Assembly: GCF_030398385.1 (NCBI RefSeq)
Contig: NZ_JAOAOQ010000004.1
Coordinates: 124,001 to 188,000 of the forward strand
Direction of reading: 5' to 3'
Origin: Aquibium sp. ELW1220
GTDB lineage: Bacteria; Pseudomonadota; Alphaproteobacteria; Rhizobiales; Rhizobiaceae
DNA length: 64,000 bases
Translations under genes and position numbers: made by a program
The notes under the pieces: model-generated
Databases searched by the model: none
Seen by the model: the letters and a program-made list of their open reading frames with translations, nothing else
What the model was told of the DNA's origin: nothing
Shown here: positions 1 to 9,505 of the stretch, one piece after another
Layout of the letters: every line of letters starts with the position of its first letter
Numbering within the stretch: position 1 is the first letter of the stretch

Positions 1-622
1 CGATGAAATACGGATTGTAGTAGGTGCCTTCCGCGATCTCCATGCCCTCCGGCGGCTCCATCTCGTAACCGGTCAGAAGCGCGTGGATGTAATCGGGGCC
101 CGATTCGGCATACTGCGTGAAGACATCGAAGACGAAGGTCGGGAAGCCGCGTTCCACCGCCCGCGCCTTGGCGATGAGCGAGAAATCCGGAGGCGCCGCA
201 CCGCCGTTCGACGCAGCCGCAGCCGCCTCGTTGGGGAACGGCGACGGGAAATGGTCCGACGGCAGCGCCGGCCGCTCGAACATGTCGCCGTCCGCGTTCG
301 GACCGTCGGTCACCGTGTACTCGGCAGCGATGGCCCGCACCTGGGCGTCCGAATAACCCAGTCCCTCGAGCGTCCGGAACGCGACGAGGCTCATCGAGTG
401 GCAGGCCGAGCAGACCTCGCGATAGACCTTGAAGCCGCGCTGCAGCTGACCCTTGTCGTAGGTTCCGAACGGACCGGCGAAGGACCAGTCCATCTCCTGC
501 GGCTTCAGGATCGGGAAGTGCGTGGGCTCTGCGGCGTTGTGGCCGCCCTCTTCGGCAGCAGTGGCGACCGCTGCCGAGAACATAAGGCCCACCGCCGCCA
601 GACCGCTCAGAATCGTCTTCAT
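1..622 (-). CDS. petC: cytochrome c1, partial at left edge
   Basis: Membrane-anchored c-type haem subunit of the cytochrome bc1 complex; it passes electrons from the Rieske protein to soluble cytochrome c. The ATG at 622 opens a signal peptide (MKTILSGLAAVGLMFSAAVA), followed by mature sequence containing the haem-binding CSACH motif. The later EMEPPEG and GTYYNPYF segments are typical of the family. The C-terminus with its membrane anchor lies beyond the window. It is the third gene of the petABC operon, starting 31 bp after petB. It is a separate gene, not fused to cytochrome b as in the fbcH type. Confidence 0.95.
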   Translation of the reverse strand, partial: MKTILSGLAAVGLMFSAAVATAAEEGGHNAAEPTHFPILKPQEMDWSFAGPFGTYDKGQLQRGFKVYREVCSACHSMSLVAFRTLEGLGYSDAQVRAIAAEYTVTDGPNADGDMFERPALPSDHFPSPFPNEAAAAASNGGAAPPDFSLIAKARAVERGFPTFVFDVFTQYAESGPDYIHALLTGYEMEPPEGMEIAEGTYYNPYFI

Positions 623-653
623 TCGAAAAGTCCTTTCAGATTCCAAGGTCGGC

Positions 654-1958
654 TCAGGCGCGCTTCTCGGGGGCAGCAGCAGCGCCATGCGGCGTCACCG
701 TTGCACTGCCCTTGGTCTTGGCGAGCACGGCCTCGGTGATCGAGTTCGGCAGGCGGCGCGGCGTCTCGATCAGGCCCAGCAGCGGCATGATGACGATGAA
801 GAAGCCGAAGTAGTAGAGCGACGAAAGCTGCATGGCCGGGATGTACCAGCCTTCGGCAGGCCGCGAGCCGAGCCAGCCGAGGAAGATGGCGTTGATCACG
901 AAGAGCCAGAAGAACAGCTTGTACCAGGGGCGGTAGACCGCCGACCGCACCTTCGACGTGTCGAGCCACGGCACCACGAACAGCACCGCGATGGCTCCGA
1001 ACATGGCGAGCACGCCGCCGAGCTTGGAGTCGATCGGTCCGATGTTGAAGGTGACGGCGCGCAGGATCGCGTAGAAGGGCAGGAAGTACCACTCAGGCAC
1101 GATGTGCGCCGGCGTCTTCAGCGAATTGGCGACGGTGTAGTTGTCCGGGTGGCCCAGGAAATTGGGGATGTAGAAGACGAAGTAGGCGAACACGGCCAGG
1201 AACACGACCATGGCGAAGCCATCCTTGATGGTCGCGTAGGGCGTGAAGGCGACGGTGTCGGTCTTCGACTTCACCTCGATGCCGGTCGGGTTGGTCTGGC
1301 CCGTCACGTGCAGGGCCCACACATGCAGCACCACGACGCCCGCGATCATGAACGGCAGCAGGTAGTGCAGCGAATAGAAACGGTTCAGCGTCGGATTGTC
1401 GACGGCAAAGCCGCCGAGCAGCAGCTGCTGGATCCACTCGCCGACCAGCGGGATGGCGGTGAAGAAGCCGGTGATGACGGTGGCGCCCCAGAAGGACATC
1501 TGGCCCCAGGGCAGCACGTAGCCCATGAAGGCGGTGGCCATCATCAGAAGGTAGATGATGCAGCCGAGGATCCACAGGAGCTCGCGCGGCGCCTTGTAGG
1601 AGCCGTAGTAGAGCCCGCGGAAGATGTGGATGTAGACGGCGATGAAGAAGAAGGACGCGCCGTTGGCGTGCAGGTAGCGCAGCAGCCAGCCGGAGTTCAC
1701 GTCGCGCATGATCTTCTCGACGGATGCGAAGGCGAGCTCGGTGCTGGCCGCGTAGTGCATGGCGAGCACCACGCCGGTCAGGATCTGCAAGACCAGCATG
1801 ATCGAGAGGATGCCGCCGAACGTGTAGGCGTAGTTGAGATTGCGCGGCACCGGGTACGCCACGAAGCTGTCATACACCAGCCGGGGCAGCGGCAGGCGCT
1901 TGTCCACCCAGCGTCCGATACCCGAGGAGGGCGTGTAGGTCGAATGTCCACCGGCCAT
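654..1958 (-). CDS. petB: cytochrome b of the bc1 complex
   Basis: Integral membrane subunit that carries the two b haems and the quinol-oxidising and quinone-reducing sites. The 434-residue product has eight expected membrane helices. Haem-ligand histidine pairs lie in the helices containing [19 protein letters not shown] and [16 protein letters not shown]. The [13 protein letters not shown] motif of the Qo site is present. The length matches stand-alone bacterial cytochrome b. It lies 20 bp downstream of petA on the same strand and is transcribed with petA and petC. Confidence 0.97.
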   Translation of the reverse strand: MAGGHSTYTPSSGIGRWVDKRLPLPRLVYDSFVAYPVPRNLNYAYTFGGILSIMLVLQILTGVVLAMHYAASTELAFASVEKIMRDVNSGWLLRYLHANGASFFFIAVYIHIFRGLYYGSYKAPRELLWILGCIIYLLMMATAFMGYVLPWGQMSFWGATVITGFFTAIPLVGEWIQQLLLGGFAVDNPTLNRFYSLHYLLPFMIAGVVVLHVWALHVTGQTNPTGIEVKSKTDTVAFTPYATIKDGFAMVVFLAVFAYFVFYIPNFLGHPDNYTVANSLKTPAHIVPEWYFLPFYAILRAVTFNIGPIDSKLGGVLAMFGAIAVLFVVPWLDTSKVRSAVYRPWYKLFFWLFVINAIFLGWLGSRPAEGWYIPAMQLSSLYYFGFFIVIMPLLGLIETPRRLPNSITEAVLAKTKGSATVTPHGAAAAPEKRA

Positions 1959-1978
1959 GTTGTTCGCTCCCCTGTGAC

Positions 1979-2542
1979 TCAGCCGATCCGAATGGTCGTA
2001 TCGGAAATGAAGGAAAAGGTCGGGATCGGAAGGTTCGTCGGCGCCGGACCTTTTCGGATGCGCCCGGCCGTGTCGTAGTGCGAACCGTGGCAGGGACAGA
2101 ACCAGCCGCCGAAGTCACCGGCCTGGCCGAGCGGCACACAGCCGAGATGGGTGCAGGAGCCGATCATCACGATCCAGTTCTCGCGCCCTTCGCCGCCCGA
2201 GCGATCCTCGCTGGTGGCCGGTGCGTCGCCTGGCAGGTTGTCGTTGCGGGCTATCGGATCCTTGAGATCGGAAAGCGGCGTGCCGCGTGCTTCCTCGAGT
2301 TCCTGCGCCGTCCGGTTGCGGATGAAGATCGGCTTGCCGCGCCACTTGGCGGTAATCGACATGCCCTCTTCGATCGCGGAGACGTCGACCTCGATGGTCG
2401 CCAGCGCGAGCGTGGAGGCATCCGGGCGCATCTGGTCGATGAACGGCCAGGCGACGCCGGCCGCGCCGACGACCGCAGCGGTCCCCGTCGCGACGTACAG
2501 GAAATCCCTGCGATTGGGTTCAGTGGTGTCGTGTGCGCTCAC
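1979..2542 (-). CDS. petA: ubiquinol-cytochrome c reductase Rieske iron-sulfur subunit
   Basis: Carries the high-potential 2Fe-2S cluster that takes the first electron from ubiquinol. Both cluster-binding motifs, CTHLGC and CPCHGSHYD, are intact. A twin-arginine-like NRRDFLY segment precedes the single N-terminal membrane anchor ([18 protein letters not shown]). I chose the GTG at 2542 (VSAHDTTEP), giving 187 aa, because an AGAGGA ribosome site lies 9 bp upstream. The in-frame GTG at 2563 overlaps that ribosome site. First gene of petABC. Confidence 0.96.
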   Translation of the reverse strand: MSAHDTTEPNRRDFLYVATGTAAVVGAAGVAWPFIDQMRPDASTLALATIEVDVSAIEEGMSITAKWRGKPIFIRNRTAQELEEARGTPLSDLKDPIARNDNLPGDAPATSEDRSGGEGRENWIVMIGSCTHLGCVPLGQAGDFGGWFCPCHGSHYDTAGRIRKGPAPTNLPIPTFSFISDTTIRIG

Positions 2543-2659
2543 GGGCCCTATTCCTCTCGCCACTCTTCGCCGGCGCGGGCTTCCGCATCCCTAGGTCGGG
2601 CGCCAGATCGCGCAACCATGGCTACGCGACCGGCAGGAATCCCCCGGCGATTGGCGTGG

Positions 2660-2688
2660 TTTCTAGGCGCGATGCCTTATCTTGTCCA
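2660..2688 (-). promoter_or_regulatory. candidate petABC promoter
   Basis: On the minus strand TGGACA (2688-2683) and TAGAAA (2665-2660) are separated by 17 bp, a plausible sigma-70 arrangement about 110 bp upstream of petA. The -10 match is only four of six, so this is tentative. Confidence 0.35.
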
Positions 2689-2791
2689 TATGATAGCCAT
2701 GGAGGTGGGCAGTTTGTCGCGGGCATTTCACAGCGGCGGGAAAGGGAGCGATCCGCAGCCCGGTCCTGGACGCCCGATATGGCGCGGGGGA

Positions 2792-3094
2792 TCAGCGTGC
2801 GCCTAGCCTGGAAAGCACTTCGCGCGGGATCCGGTAGTCGGCGATCACGTCGTGGTGGCGACGGATTCCGCACAGTTCGCGCTGGATGAAATAGCCGTAG
2901 ACCGCGTCCGCCGCCTGCGCGACGAGACGCCTGCGTTCAGCCTCGTCGCCGGCATGGGCCGCGAGTGCGGCGATCGTCTTCTCAACCTTCTCGCCCGCCC
3001 TTCCAAGCGACGACGCCTTCTCGCCCATGATCTCGACGCCGAGCGGATCGAGAAAGCTGTCCTGGGCTTTCAGATCGGGCGGTCGCAGCGACAA
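2792..3094 (-). CDS. small hypothetical protein downstream of ABC exporter pair
   Basis: A 100-residue soluble, mostly helical protein with no signal peptide or membrane segment. I do not recognise it with confidence; the C-terminal YRIPREVLSRLGA segment recalls small conserved rhizobial proteins of unknown function. The likely start is TTG at 3094, with GGAG overlapping the end of the upstream ABC gene (stop at 3101). That suggests translational coupling and membership of the ABC exporter operon. An internal ATG at residue 23 is the alternative start. Confidence 0.7.
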   Translation of the reverse strand: MSLRPPDLKAQDSFLDPLGVEIMGEKASSLGRAGEKVEKTIAALAAHAGDEAERRRLVAQAADAVYGYFIQRELCGIRRHHDVIADYRIPREVLSRLGAR

Positions 3095-3100
3095 GGATCG

Positions 3101-4993
3101 TCACTCCGCCGCAAGGCTGCCGGGCAGGAAACCGCCGGACTGCCGCTTCCAGAGCTGGGCATAGAGCCCGTCGCGGGTGAGCAGGTCGGCATGCGACCCT
3201 TCTTCGACCACGCGGCCACGGTCGAGAACGATCAGGCGGTCGAGCGCGGCGATCGTCGAGAGACGATGCGCCACGGCGATCACCGTGCGGCCCTCCATCA
3301 TCCGGCCGAGATTGTCCTGGATCGCCGCCTCGACCTCCGAATCGAGTGCGGAGGTCGCCTCGTCGAGGATGAGCACCGGCGCGTTCTTCAGCATCATCCG
3401 CGCGATCGCGATGCGCTGCCTCTGGCCGCCCGACAGCTTCACGCCGCGCTCGCCGACATAGGCCGAGAACCCCTTGCGCCCCTTCGGATCGCGCACGTCG
3501 GCGATGAAATCCAGCGCTGCCGCCTTGCGCGCGGCTTCCGCGATCTCGTCCTCGCTGGCGGCGGGAAGGCCGTAGGCGATGTTCTCGCGGATCGAGCGGT
3601 GCATCAGCATCGGCTCCTGGCTCACAACGCCGAACTGCGCCCTGAGCGAGGCCTGGGTGAGCGTGCGGATGTCGACCCCGTCGAGCAGGATGCGGCCCTG
3701 CTCGACGTCGAACAGTCTCAGCAGGAGGTTGACGATCGTGGTCTTTCCGGCCCCCGAAGGTCCGATCAGGGCAACGCGCTCGCCAGGCCGGATGTGCAGG
3801 TCGAGATCGGCGATGACGCCTTCGCCTCGTCCGTAGTGGAAGGTGACGTTCTCGAAGCGGATGTCACCCGAAGCGCGTGGTGCCGCCACCGCACCCGGCC
3901 TGTCGCGGATCGCCGGCTCCACCGAGAGGGTGCCGGTGGCGTCCTGCACGGTCGCGTAGGAGCGGATCAGGCCGTTGATGTTGAACATCATCCAGCTCGA
4001 CATGTTGTTGAGCCGGAACACGAGGCCGAGTGCGGCCGCCACCGCGCCTGTCGAGATCGACCCTTCCGTCCAGCCGATCACCGCGAGCGCGCCGATGGCT
4101 GCCATCATGGCACCGTTGAGGAGGTTCACGGCGGCGCGCACGCTGGTGATGTTGCGGGTCAGCCGCGTCACGGCGCGGTAGTAGTTCGACAGCCCCTCTC
4201 GTACGAAGGCGTGCTCGCGGCGCCCCGAATCGAAGAGCTTCACCGCCATGATGTTGGTGAAGGAATCGACCATGCGGCCCGAAAAGATCGAGCGCTGGTC
4301 GGCCGTCGCGCGGCCTGCCTTGCGGAGTTCTGGCAGGAGGTAGCGGATGATGAGGCCGTAGCCGGCGCACCAGACGAGCAGCACCACGCCCATCAGCGGG
4401 TCGAGTGCCGCGAGCAGCGCCGCCGCCAGGAAGAGGAAGGTCACGAAGGACCAGATCGACTGCAGCACCGAAACGATGAAGTCGCCCACGGCCTCGCCGC
4501 CCTGCATGATCTTCTGGGCGATGCGGCCGGCGAAATCGTTCTGGTAGAACTCGTAGGGCTGGTCGATGACCCGCCGGAACGCCTGCCAGCGCACCATGGA
4601 GAAGAAGCCCGGCACGATGATCTGCTGCTCGACGAGCGCCGAGCCGATCAGGACCGCCGAGCGCACGACGAAGACGAGGAGCACCAGCGCGAGGAGTTCC
4701 GGCCAGTGCTGGGCCACCAGTTGCGCCGGGTCGGACCGGTCCAGCAGGTCGACGAGCCAGCCGATCGACCAGTAGAGCGCGGCGTCGACCGCGCCGACGA
4801 GCCCGCCCATGATCAGAAGCAGCACGAAGGGTCCCCTCGCCTGCCGCGCGAAGTAGAGGATGAAGCTCCACGCGTCCTTGGGCAGCACTTCGCGGTCGGT
4901 GTCGTGGAAGGGATCGAGGACCCCTTCCACGCGCCGCCAGAACCTTTCCCGGAGGCCCGCCGCCTCGCCGTCGTCGTCGCTGATCGTCGTCAT
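3101..4993 (-). CDS. ABC exporter half-transporter (permease fused to ATPase), second gene
   Basis: A 630-residue ABC half-exporter: a six-helix membrane domain (about residues 50-340) followed by a nucleotide-binding domain. Visible motifs are Walker A GPSGAGKTT near residue 410, signature LSGGQRQR near 520, Walker B LILDEATSALD near 540 and the H-loop AHRLS. Substrate unknown; the family exports drugs, lipids or peptides. It follows a paralogous half-transporter by 57 bp, so the two probably form a heterodimer. Both ATP sites look intact. Confidence 0.93.
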   Translation of the reverse strand: MTTISDDDGEAAGLRERFWRRVEGVLDPFHDTDREVLPKDAWSFILYFARQARGPFVLLLIMGGLVGAVDAALYWSIGWLVDLLDRSDPAQLVAQHWPELLALVLLVFVVRSAVLIGSALVEQQIIVPGFFSMVRWQAFRRVIDQPYEFYQNDFAGRIAQKIMQGGEAVGDFIVSVLQSIWSFVTFLFLAAALLAALDPLMGVVLLVWCAGYGLIIRYLLPELRKAGRATADQRSIFSGRMVDSFTNIMAVKLFDSGRREHAFVREGLSNYYRAVTRLTRNITSVRAAVNLLNGAMMAAIGALAVIGWTEGSISTGAVAAALGLVFRLNNMSSWMMFNINGLIRSYATVQDATGTLSVEPAIRDRPGAVAAPRASGDIRFENVTFHYGRGEGVIADLDLHIRPGERVALIGPSGAGKTTIVNLLLRLFDVEQGRILLDGVDIRTLTQASLRAQFGVVSQEPMLMHRSIRENIAYGLPAASEDEIAEAARKAAALDFIADVRDPKGRKGFSAYVGERGVKLSGGQRQRIAIARMMLKNAPVLILDEATSALDSEVEAAIQDNLGRMMEGRTVIAVAHRLSTIAALDRLIVLDRGRVVEEGSHADLLTRDGLYAQLWKRQSGGFLPGSLAAE

Positions 4994-5050
4994 GTCGCCT
5001 TTCTTGGAGATCGGGCGCGGTGGCCACGTCGGCCACGGCCTCGGTAGCCG

Positions 5051-6898
5051 TCACTCGGCCGCCTGCGCCTCGCCGACGTCGAGGAAGCCGCCCGACTGAT
5101 GCTGCCACAACTGGGCGTAAAGACCACCGCGCACGATGAGTTCCTCATGCGTGCCCTCCTCGATCACCTCGCCCTTGTCGAGCACGATGAGGCGGTCCAT
5201 CGCGGCGATGGTCGACAGGCGGTGTGCGATCGCGATCACCGTCTTGCCCTCCATCAGGCGGTAAAGGTTCTCCTGGATCGCCACCTCGACCTCCGAATCG
5301 AGGGCGGAGGTCGCCTCGTCGAGGATCAGGATCGGCGCGTCCTTCAGCATCACCCGCGCGATCGCGATGCGCTGGCGCTGGCCGCCGGACAGCTTCACGC
5401 CCCGCTCGCCGACATGAGCGTCGAAGCCCCTGCGGCCCTTGGGATCGCCGAGTGTCGCGACGAAATCCACCGCCTCCGCCCTGCGCGCGGCCTCCAGCAT
5501 CATCTCCTCGGTCGCGTCGGGGCGACCGTAGAGGATGTTGTCGCGAACCGAGCGATGCAGCAGCGAGGTGTCCTGCGTCACCATGCCGATACTGGCGCGC
5601 AGGCTGTCCTGGGTGACCGTCGAGATATCTTGCCCGTCAATCAGGATGCGGCCGCTCTCGATGTCGTAGAAGCGCAGCAGCAGGTTGACCAGCGTCGACT
5701 TGCCGGCGCCCGAGCGGCCGACGAGGCCGACTTTTTCGCCCGGCCGGATTGTGAAGGCCAGCTTCTCGATGACGCCTTTCTGCTTGCCGTAGTGAAAGCG
5801 CACGTCGTCGAAACGGATCTCGCCGCGCTTGACGACGATGTCCTTGGCGCCCGGCCTGTCTTCCACGAGGCGCGGCATCGAGATCGAGTTGATGCCGTCC
5901 TGCACGGTGCCGATGTTCTCGAACAGCGCCGACAGTTCCCACATGATCCACTGCGACATGCCCCACAGGCGCAGCACCAGCGCCAGCGCCACCGCGATCG
6001 CGCCCACCGACACCGCATCCTCGAGCCAGAGCCAGATGCCCACGGCGCCGACGAGGAACAGGCAGACCGAATTCAGCATGTAGAGCATGCCGTAGAGGCC
6101 GGTCACCAGCCGCATCTGTGCATAGACCGTGTCCAGGAACCCGCGCATGCCGTCGCGCGCGAAGCCGGCCTCGCGGCGGGCATGCGAGAACAGCTTCACC
6201 GTCTGGATGTTGGTGTAGCTGTCGACCACGCGCCCGGTCATCATCGAGCGCGCGTCGGCCTGCTTCTCGGCCACCTCGCCCATGCGGGGCACGTAGTAGC
6301 GCATCAGGAGCACGTAGCAGACCAGCCATCCCGCGATCGGCGCAGCCAGCCGCCAGTCGGCCGAGCCGACGATGATCAGCACGCCGAGGAAGTAGACCAC
6401 GACGTAGTTCATCACGTCGATCAGCTTGATGACGCATTCGCGTACGGCGAGCGCCGTCTGCATCAGCTTGGTGGCGATGCGTCCTGCGAACTCGTCCTGG
6501 TAGAAGGTCATCGACTGCTTGAGCAGATAGCGGTGCACCTGCCAGCGGATGCGCATCGGATAGTTGCCCATCAGCACCTGCTGGTTGATCAGCGAATGGA
6601 ACCAGACCATCAGCGGCAGGCCGACGAGCAAGAGGCCCGCCATGACGGCGAGCGTCGTCCCCTCGTCGCGCAGGAAGGTTTCCCGGTCGCGCACGGCCAG
6701 CCAGTCGACGATGCTGCCGACGAAGGAGAACATCCACACTTCGGTGATGGCAATCATCGACATCAGGATCGCCGACGGCACCAGCCAGCGCCAGGAACCC
6801 TTCGTGTAGTGCAGGCAGAAGGCCACCAGCGTCTTCGGCGGCTCCTGCGGCTCTTCGGCCGGGAACGGATCGAGTCGGGTCTCAAACCAGCGGAACAT
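5051..6898 (-). CDS. ABC exporter half-transporter (permease fused to ATPase), first gene
   Basis: A 615-residue half-exporter paralogous to its downstream neighbour: an N-terminal six-helix domain (about residues 35-320), then an ATPase with GRSGAGKST, LSGGQRQRIAIARVML, ILDEATSALD and AHRLST. First gene of the operon; the ribosome site before the ATG at 6898 is weak. Catalytic motifs in both paralogues are canonical, so a degenerate-site heterodimer is not indicated. The exported compound cannot be inferred from the sequence. Confidence 0.93.
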   Translation of the reverse strand: MFRWFETRLDPFPAEEPQEPPKTLVAFCLHYTKGSWRWLVPSAILMSMIAITEVWMFSFVGSIVDWLAVRDRETFLRDEGTTLAVMAGLLLVGLPLMVWFHSLINQQVLMGNYPMRIRWQVHRYLLKQSMTFYQDEFAGRIATKLMQTALAVRECVIKLIDVMNYVVVYFLGVLIIVGSADWRLAAPIAGWLVCYVLLMRYYVPRMGEVAEKQADARSMMTGRVVDSYTNIQTVKLFSHARREAGFARDGMRGFLDTVYAQMRLVTGLYGMLYMLNSVCLFLVGAVGIWLWLEDAVSVGAIAVALALVLRLWGMSQWIMWELSALFENIGTVQDGINSISMPRLVEDRPGAKDIVVKRGEIRFDDVRFHYGKQKGVIEKLAFTIRPGEKVGLVGRSGAGKSTLVNLLLRFYDIESGRILIDGQDISTVTQDSLRASIGMVTQDTSLLHRSVRDNILYGRPDATEEMMLEAARRAEAVDFVATLGDPKGRRGFDAHVGERGVKLSGGQRQRIAIARVMLKDAPILILDEATSALDSEVEVAIQENLYRLMEGKTVIAIAHRLSTIAAMDRLIVLDKGEVIEEGTHEELIVRGGLYAQLWQHQSGGFLDVGEAQAAE

Positions 6899-7424
6899 GG
6901 CATTCGTCTTTCGAAACAGGGGCTTGCCGACGAGAGCGGAATCGCGATGCGAGACCGGCCGTCACATCTGCGCTGGCCGGCCAGAAGATGGAGGAACTGC
7001 GGCCCGAGACAAGCCGATGTGCAACAGGTTCCCGCCAGAGCGGTGTCAGCAGGAGGTCCGGCCACGCCGCCCCCGATGAGGCGGCGGGCGTGAAATCGGG
7101 GAATGACCGGCCGAGCCGGCGATGGCGCAGAAGGGCAGACATGACACGAAATCCGGGAGCGACGGAACGATGGTCCGGCGGGATTCGGGCGATGACGTCA
7201 GTCTGGAAGAGCGTTCGTCGGGTCCGAAGCCGCCGTCAGAGCGGGCGCGCGTGGCGCAGGCAGAATGAAGATGGATACATGATGACGTCCATTCCTGCCT
7301 CCTCGGTTGGGGTTGACGATCGATAAGCCTATAGACCGCTTCGCGCGGCTTGGCTACCCGGTGGATCGCATCCGGGTCGCGCAAGCCCGGTTTGTTGCCC
7401 ATCTACAACATCGAGGAGGCAGCC
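6899..7424. other. 526-bp divergent intergenic region
   Basis: Separates the ABC exporter operon (minus) from trmL (plus). Apart from a short ORF with a strong ribosome site at 7236-7292 (minus), I see no convincing gene or RNA. Open frames crossing the region are arginine/proline-rich and lack ribosome sites. A TTGACG hexamer at 7313-7318 and TATAGA at 7330-7335 are too close together to form a standard promoter. Confidence 0.5.
7236..7292 (-). CDS. possible 18-aa leader peptide upstream of ABC exporter operon
   Basis: A short ORF (MDVIMYPSSFCLRHARPL) preceded by GAGGAGGCAGGA directly before its ATG, one of the best ribosome-binding sites in the window. It ends about 340 bp upstream of the first ABC gene and points the same way. 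It could be a regulatory upstream ORF, for example sensing translation stress, or a chance ORF. No database support is available to me. Confidence 0.3.
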   Translation of the reverse strand: MDVIMYPSSFCLRHARPL

Positions 7425-7916
7425 GTGCCAGACGACATCCGCATCGCGCTGTTCCAGCCCGACATTCCCGGCAATACGGGGTCGATCCTGCGGCTCGGCG
7501 CGTGCCTGGGGATTGCCGTCGACGTGATCGGCCCGGCAGGCTTCGACCTGTCTGACCGCACGCTGAAGCGCGCCGGCATGGACTATCTGGAGATGGCGGC
7601 ACTCGCCCGCCACGACGACTGGGCGGCCTTCGAGGCCTGGCGCCGCGCCGAAGGCCGTCGCCTGCTGCTGTTCTCGACCAGGGCCACCCTGCCCTACACG
7701 CGCTTTGCCTACCGCCCGGGCGACGTGCTGCTGTTCGGCCGCGAAAGCGCCGGTGCCCCCGATCACGTGCATGACGCGTCCGACGAACGCCTGCTGATCC
7801 CGATGCCCGGCGGCGGCCGCAGCCTCAGCCTGGCGCTGGCGGCGGCGATGGCAGTGGGGGAGGCGTTGCGGCAGACGGAAGGCGTCAATCCGCCGTCGGC
7901 AGCCGGCGCATCGTGA
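7425..7916 (+). CDS. trmL: tRNA (cytidine(34)-2'-O)-methyltransferase
   Basis: SPOUT-fold methyltransferase that 2'-O-methylates the wobble base of tRNA-Leu species using SAM. The 163-residue product begins VPDDIRIALFQPDIPGNTG. The knot motifs LLFGRESAGAP and the arginine-bearing GGRSLSLALA loop form the SAM pocket. GTG at 7425 is chosen because GAGGAGG sits 5 bp upstream; a longer in-frame start at 7350 lacks a ribosome site. Its end overlaps the convergent small gene by 32 bp. Confidence 0.93.
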   Translation: MPDDIRIALFQPDIPGNTGSILRLGACLGIAVDVIGPAGFDLSDRTLKRAGMDYLEMAALARHDDWAAFEAWRRAEGRRLLLFSTRATLPYTRFAYRPGDVLLFGRESAGAPDHVHDASDERLLIPMPGGGRSLSLALAAAMAVGEALRQTEGVNPPSAAGAS

Positions 7917-8145
7917 ACTCGATGACATCTTCGGGCCTCTCGCACCAGCTTTCGATGGCGGTCCAGTAGGCCTGCTTGGGCCAGCGGTCGAACCATTCGC
8001 GCGCCTTGTCGCGGGCGGCCGTGCGCGGCAGGGCGTAGGTCTCGCGGACGAAGCCGTCGCGCGGCAGTCGGGCCGAATCGCCGGAACGGTGGCGGTCGAG
8101 CCGCTTCTTCAGGCCGTCGAGCGGCGGTCGGGGCGGCGTGCGCAC
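7885..8145 (-). CDS. small conserved hypothetical protein, 86 aa
   Basis: A charged, soluble 86-residue protein (starts VRTPPRPPLDGLKKRLDRH, ends EFTMRRLPTAD), rich in Trp and Arg. I do not recognise a named domain. GTG at 8145 is chosen because GAGGAG lies just upstream; the frame stays open further but without ribosome sites. It converges on trmL and overlaps its 3' end, and is divergent from hemF. Its function cannot be inferred. Confidence 0.75.
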   Translation of the reverse strand: MRTPPRPPLDGLKKRLDRHRSGDSARLPRDGFVRETYALPRTAARDKAREWFDRWPKQAYWTAIESWCERPEDVIEFTMRRLPTAD

Positions 8146-8335
8146 AGAACCTCTCCTCGCTTGATCAGGAAAAAATCTAGGACCCTGCGGCACCGATTGC
8201 GAGTCATTTCTGATTCGCCGCTCTCCCCGGTCGCTTGGCAGGATCCGCCGGCGTCGAAGCGTCCGGCTTGCGGCGATGGCTGGCTTGGCCTTATCTCGGC
8301 ATGACAGCGACCAGGACGCCAAGCGGAGGGGCTCC

Positions 8336-9250
8336 ATGCAACGACCCGACATCCCGGCAGACATGCCCGACGACATCGAAGGCAAGAAGGCCACGGCGCG
8401 CGCCTGGTTCGAGAGCCTGCGCGACCGCATCTGCGCCGAGTTCGAGCGGCTGGAGGACGACCTCACTGGCCCGATGGCGGACAAGGCGCCGGGCCGTTTC
8501 GAGCGCACGCCCTGGCAGCGCGACGAGGGCAAGGGCGGCGGCGGCACCATGTCGATGATGCATGGCCGCGTCTTCGAGAAGGTCGGCGTGCACACGTCGA
8601 CCGTGCATGGCGAGTTCTCGGCCGAATTCCGCAAGAAGATGCCGGGCGGCGAGGAGAACCCGGCCTTCTGGGCCTCGGGCATCTCGCTGATCGCGCATCC
8701 CTGGAACCCCAATGTTCCGGCCGTGCACATGAACACGCGCATGGTGGTGACCGCGCGGCAGTGGTTCGGCGGCGGTGCCGACCTCACCCCCGTGCTCGAC
8801 CGCCGCCGCACCCAGGACGATCCCGACACGGTCGATTTCCATACCGCCATGGAGGCCGCCTGCGCACGCCATCAGGCCGTCGCCGACTATCCGAAGCTGA
8901 AGGCCTGGTGCGACGATTACTTCTACCTGCCGCACAGAAACGAGGCGCGCGGCATCGGCGGCATCTTCTATGACTGGCTGCACTCGAAGCCCGAGGCCGG
9001 CGGCTGGGAGGGAGACTTCGCCTTCACCCGCGACGTCGGCGAGAGCTTCGCCACGATCTACCCCGCGCTCGTGCGGCGCAACTTCAACGAAGCCTGGACC
9101 GAAGAGGACCGCGACGAACAGCTCGTCCGCCGCGGCCGCTATGTCGAGTACAACCTGCTCTACGACCGCGGCACCACCTTCGGGCTGAAGACCGGAGGCA
9201 ACGTCAAGTCGATCCTGTCGTCGATGCCGCCGATGGTGAAGTGGCCGTAG
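8336..9250 (+). CDS. hemF: oxygen-dependent coproporphyrinogen III oxidase
   Basis: Catalyses the aerobic oxidative decarboxylation of coproporphyrinogen III to protoporphyrinogen IX in haem synthesis. The 304-residue product shows the family signature around [10 protein letters not shown], the [12 protein letters not shown] stretch, [10 protein letters not shown] and the C-terminal [28 protein letters not shown] blocks. ATG at 8336 has GGAGGG 5 bp upstream; an upstream in-frame ATG at 8276 has no ribosome site. Its haem would serve the cytochrome genes nearby, among others. Confidence 0.96.
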   Translation: MQRPDIPADMPDDIEGKKATARAWFESLRDRICAEFERLEDDLTGPMADKAPGRFERTPWQRDEGKGGGGTMSMMHGRVFEKVGVHTSTVHGEFSAEFRKKMPGGEENPAFWASGISLIAHPWNPNVPAVHMNTRMVVTARQWFGGGADLTPVLDRRRTQDDPDTVDFHTAMEAACARHQAVADYPKLKAWCDDYFYLPHRNEARGIGGIFYDWLHSKPEAGGWEGDFAFTRDVGESFATIYPALVRRNFNEAWTEEDRDEQLVRRGRYVEYNLLYDRGTTFGLKTGGNVKSILSSMPPMVKWP

Positions 9251-9253
9251 GCA

Positions 9254-9282
9254 TGGAAACCGGCATCAATCGATGCTATTTC
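9254..9282 (+). promoter_or_regulatory. candidate vapBC promoter with palindromic operator
   Basis: TGGAAA (9254-9259) and TATTTC (9277-9282) flank a 17-bp spacer that contains the palindrome GCATC-AATC-GATGC (9263-9276). A third GATGC follows at 9284. The layout suits autorepression by the VapB antitoxin encoded at 9308. The -35 match is weak. Confidence 0.4.
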
Positions 9283-9307
9283 TGATGCGGAACGACAGGA
9301 GGCGCCG

Positions 9308-9505
9308 GTGCGCACTACAGTCACCCTGGATGATGTGCTGCTCGAACAGGCGCAGCGTTTCAGCGGCATCAAGGAAAGATCGGCGCTTATCGAGGCAGCC
9401 CTGAAAGCGCTTGTCGAACGTGAGGCCGCGAGGCGCCTGGTCAAGCTCGGAGGAAGCCAGCCCGATCTGGAGATCCCGGACCGGCGGCGTCCCGCGGCAG
9501 AATGA
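9308..9505 (+). CDS. vapB: VapB-type antitoxin
   Basis: A 65-residue antitoxin. An N-terminal ribbon-helix-helix-like segment (RTTVTLDDVLLEQAQ) is followed by IKERSALIEAALKALVEREA and a toxin-neutralising tail. GTG at 9308 has AGGAGG 5 bp upstream. The stop overlaps the vapC start as ATGA, the usual coupling in these modules. It should bind its own promoter region, where a short palindrome is visible. Confidence 0.88.
   Translation: MRTTVTLDDVLLEQAQRFSGIKERSALIEAALKALVEREAARRLVKLGGSQPDLEIPDRRRPAAE

Noticed and set aside
2852-5047. 731-codon open frame on the plus strand across the second ABC gene
   Set aside because: Antisense to a clear ABC exporter; His/Arg/Glu-rich composition is the usual mirror of GC-rich coding sequence and there is no ribosome site.
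5099-7093. 664-codon open frame on the plus strand across the first ABC gene
   Set aside because: Antisense shadow of an intact ABC gene with no domain content.
7313-7335. TTGACG and TATAGA as a trmL promoter
   Set aside because: Spacing is only 11 bp, outside the working range for sigma-70-type promoters.
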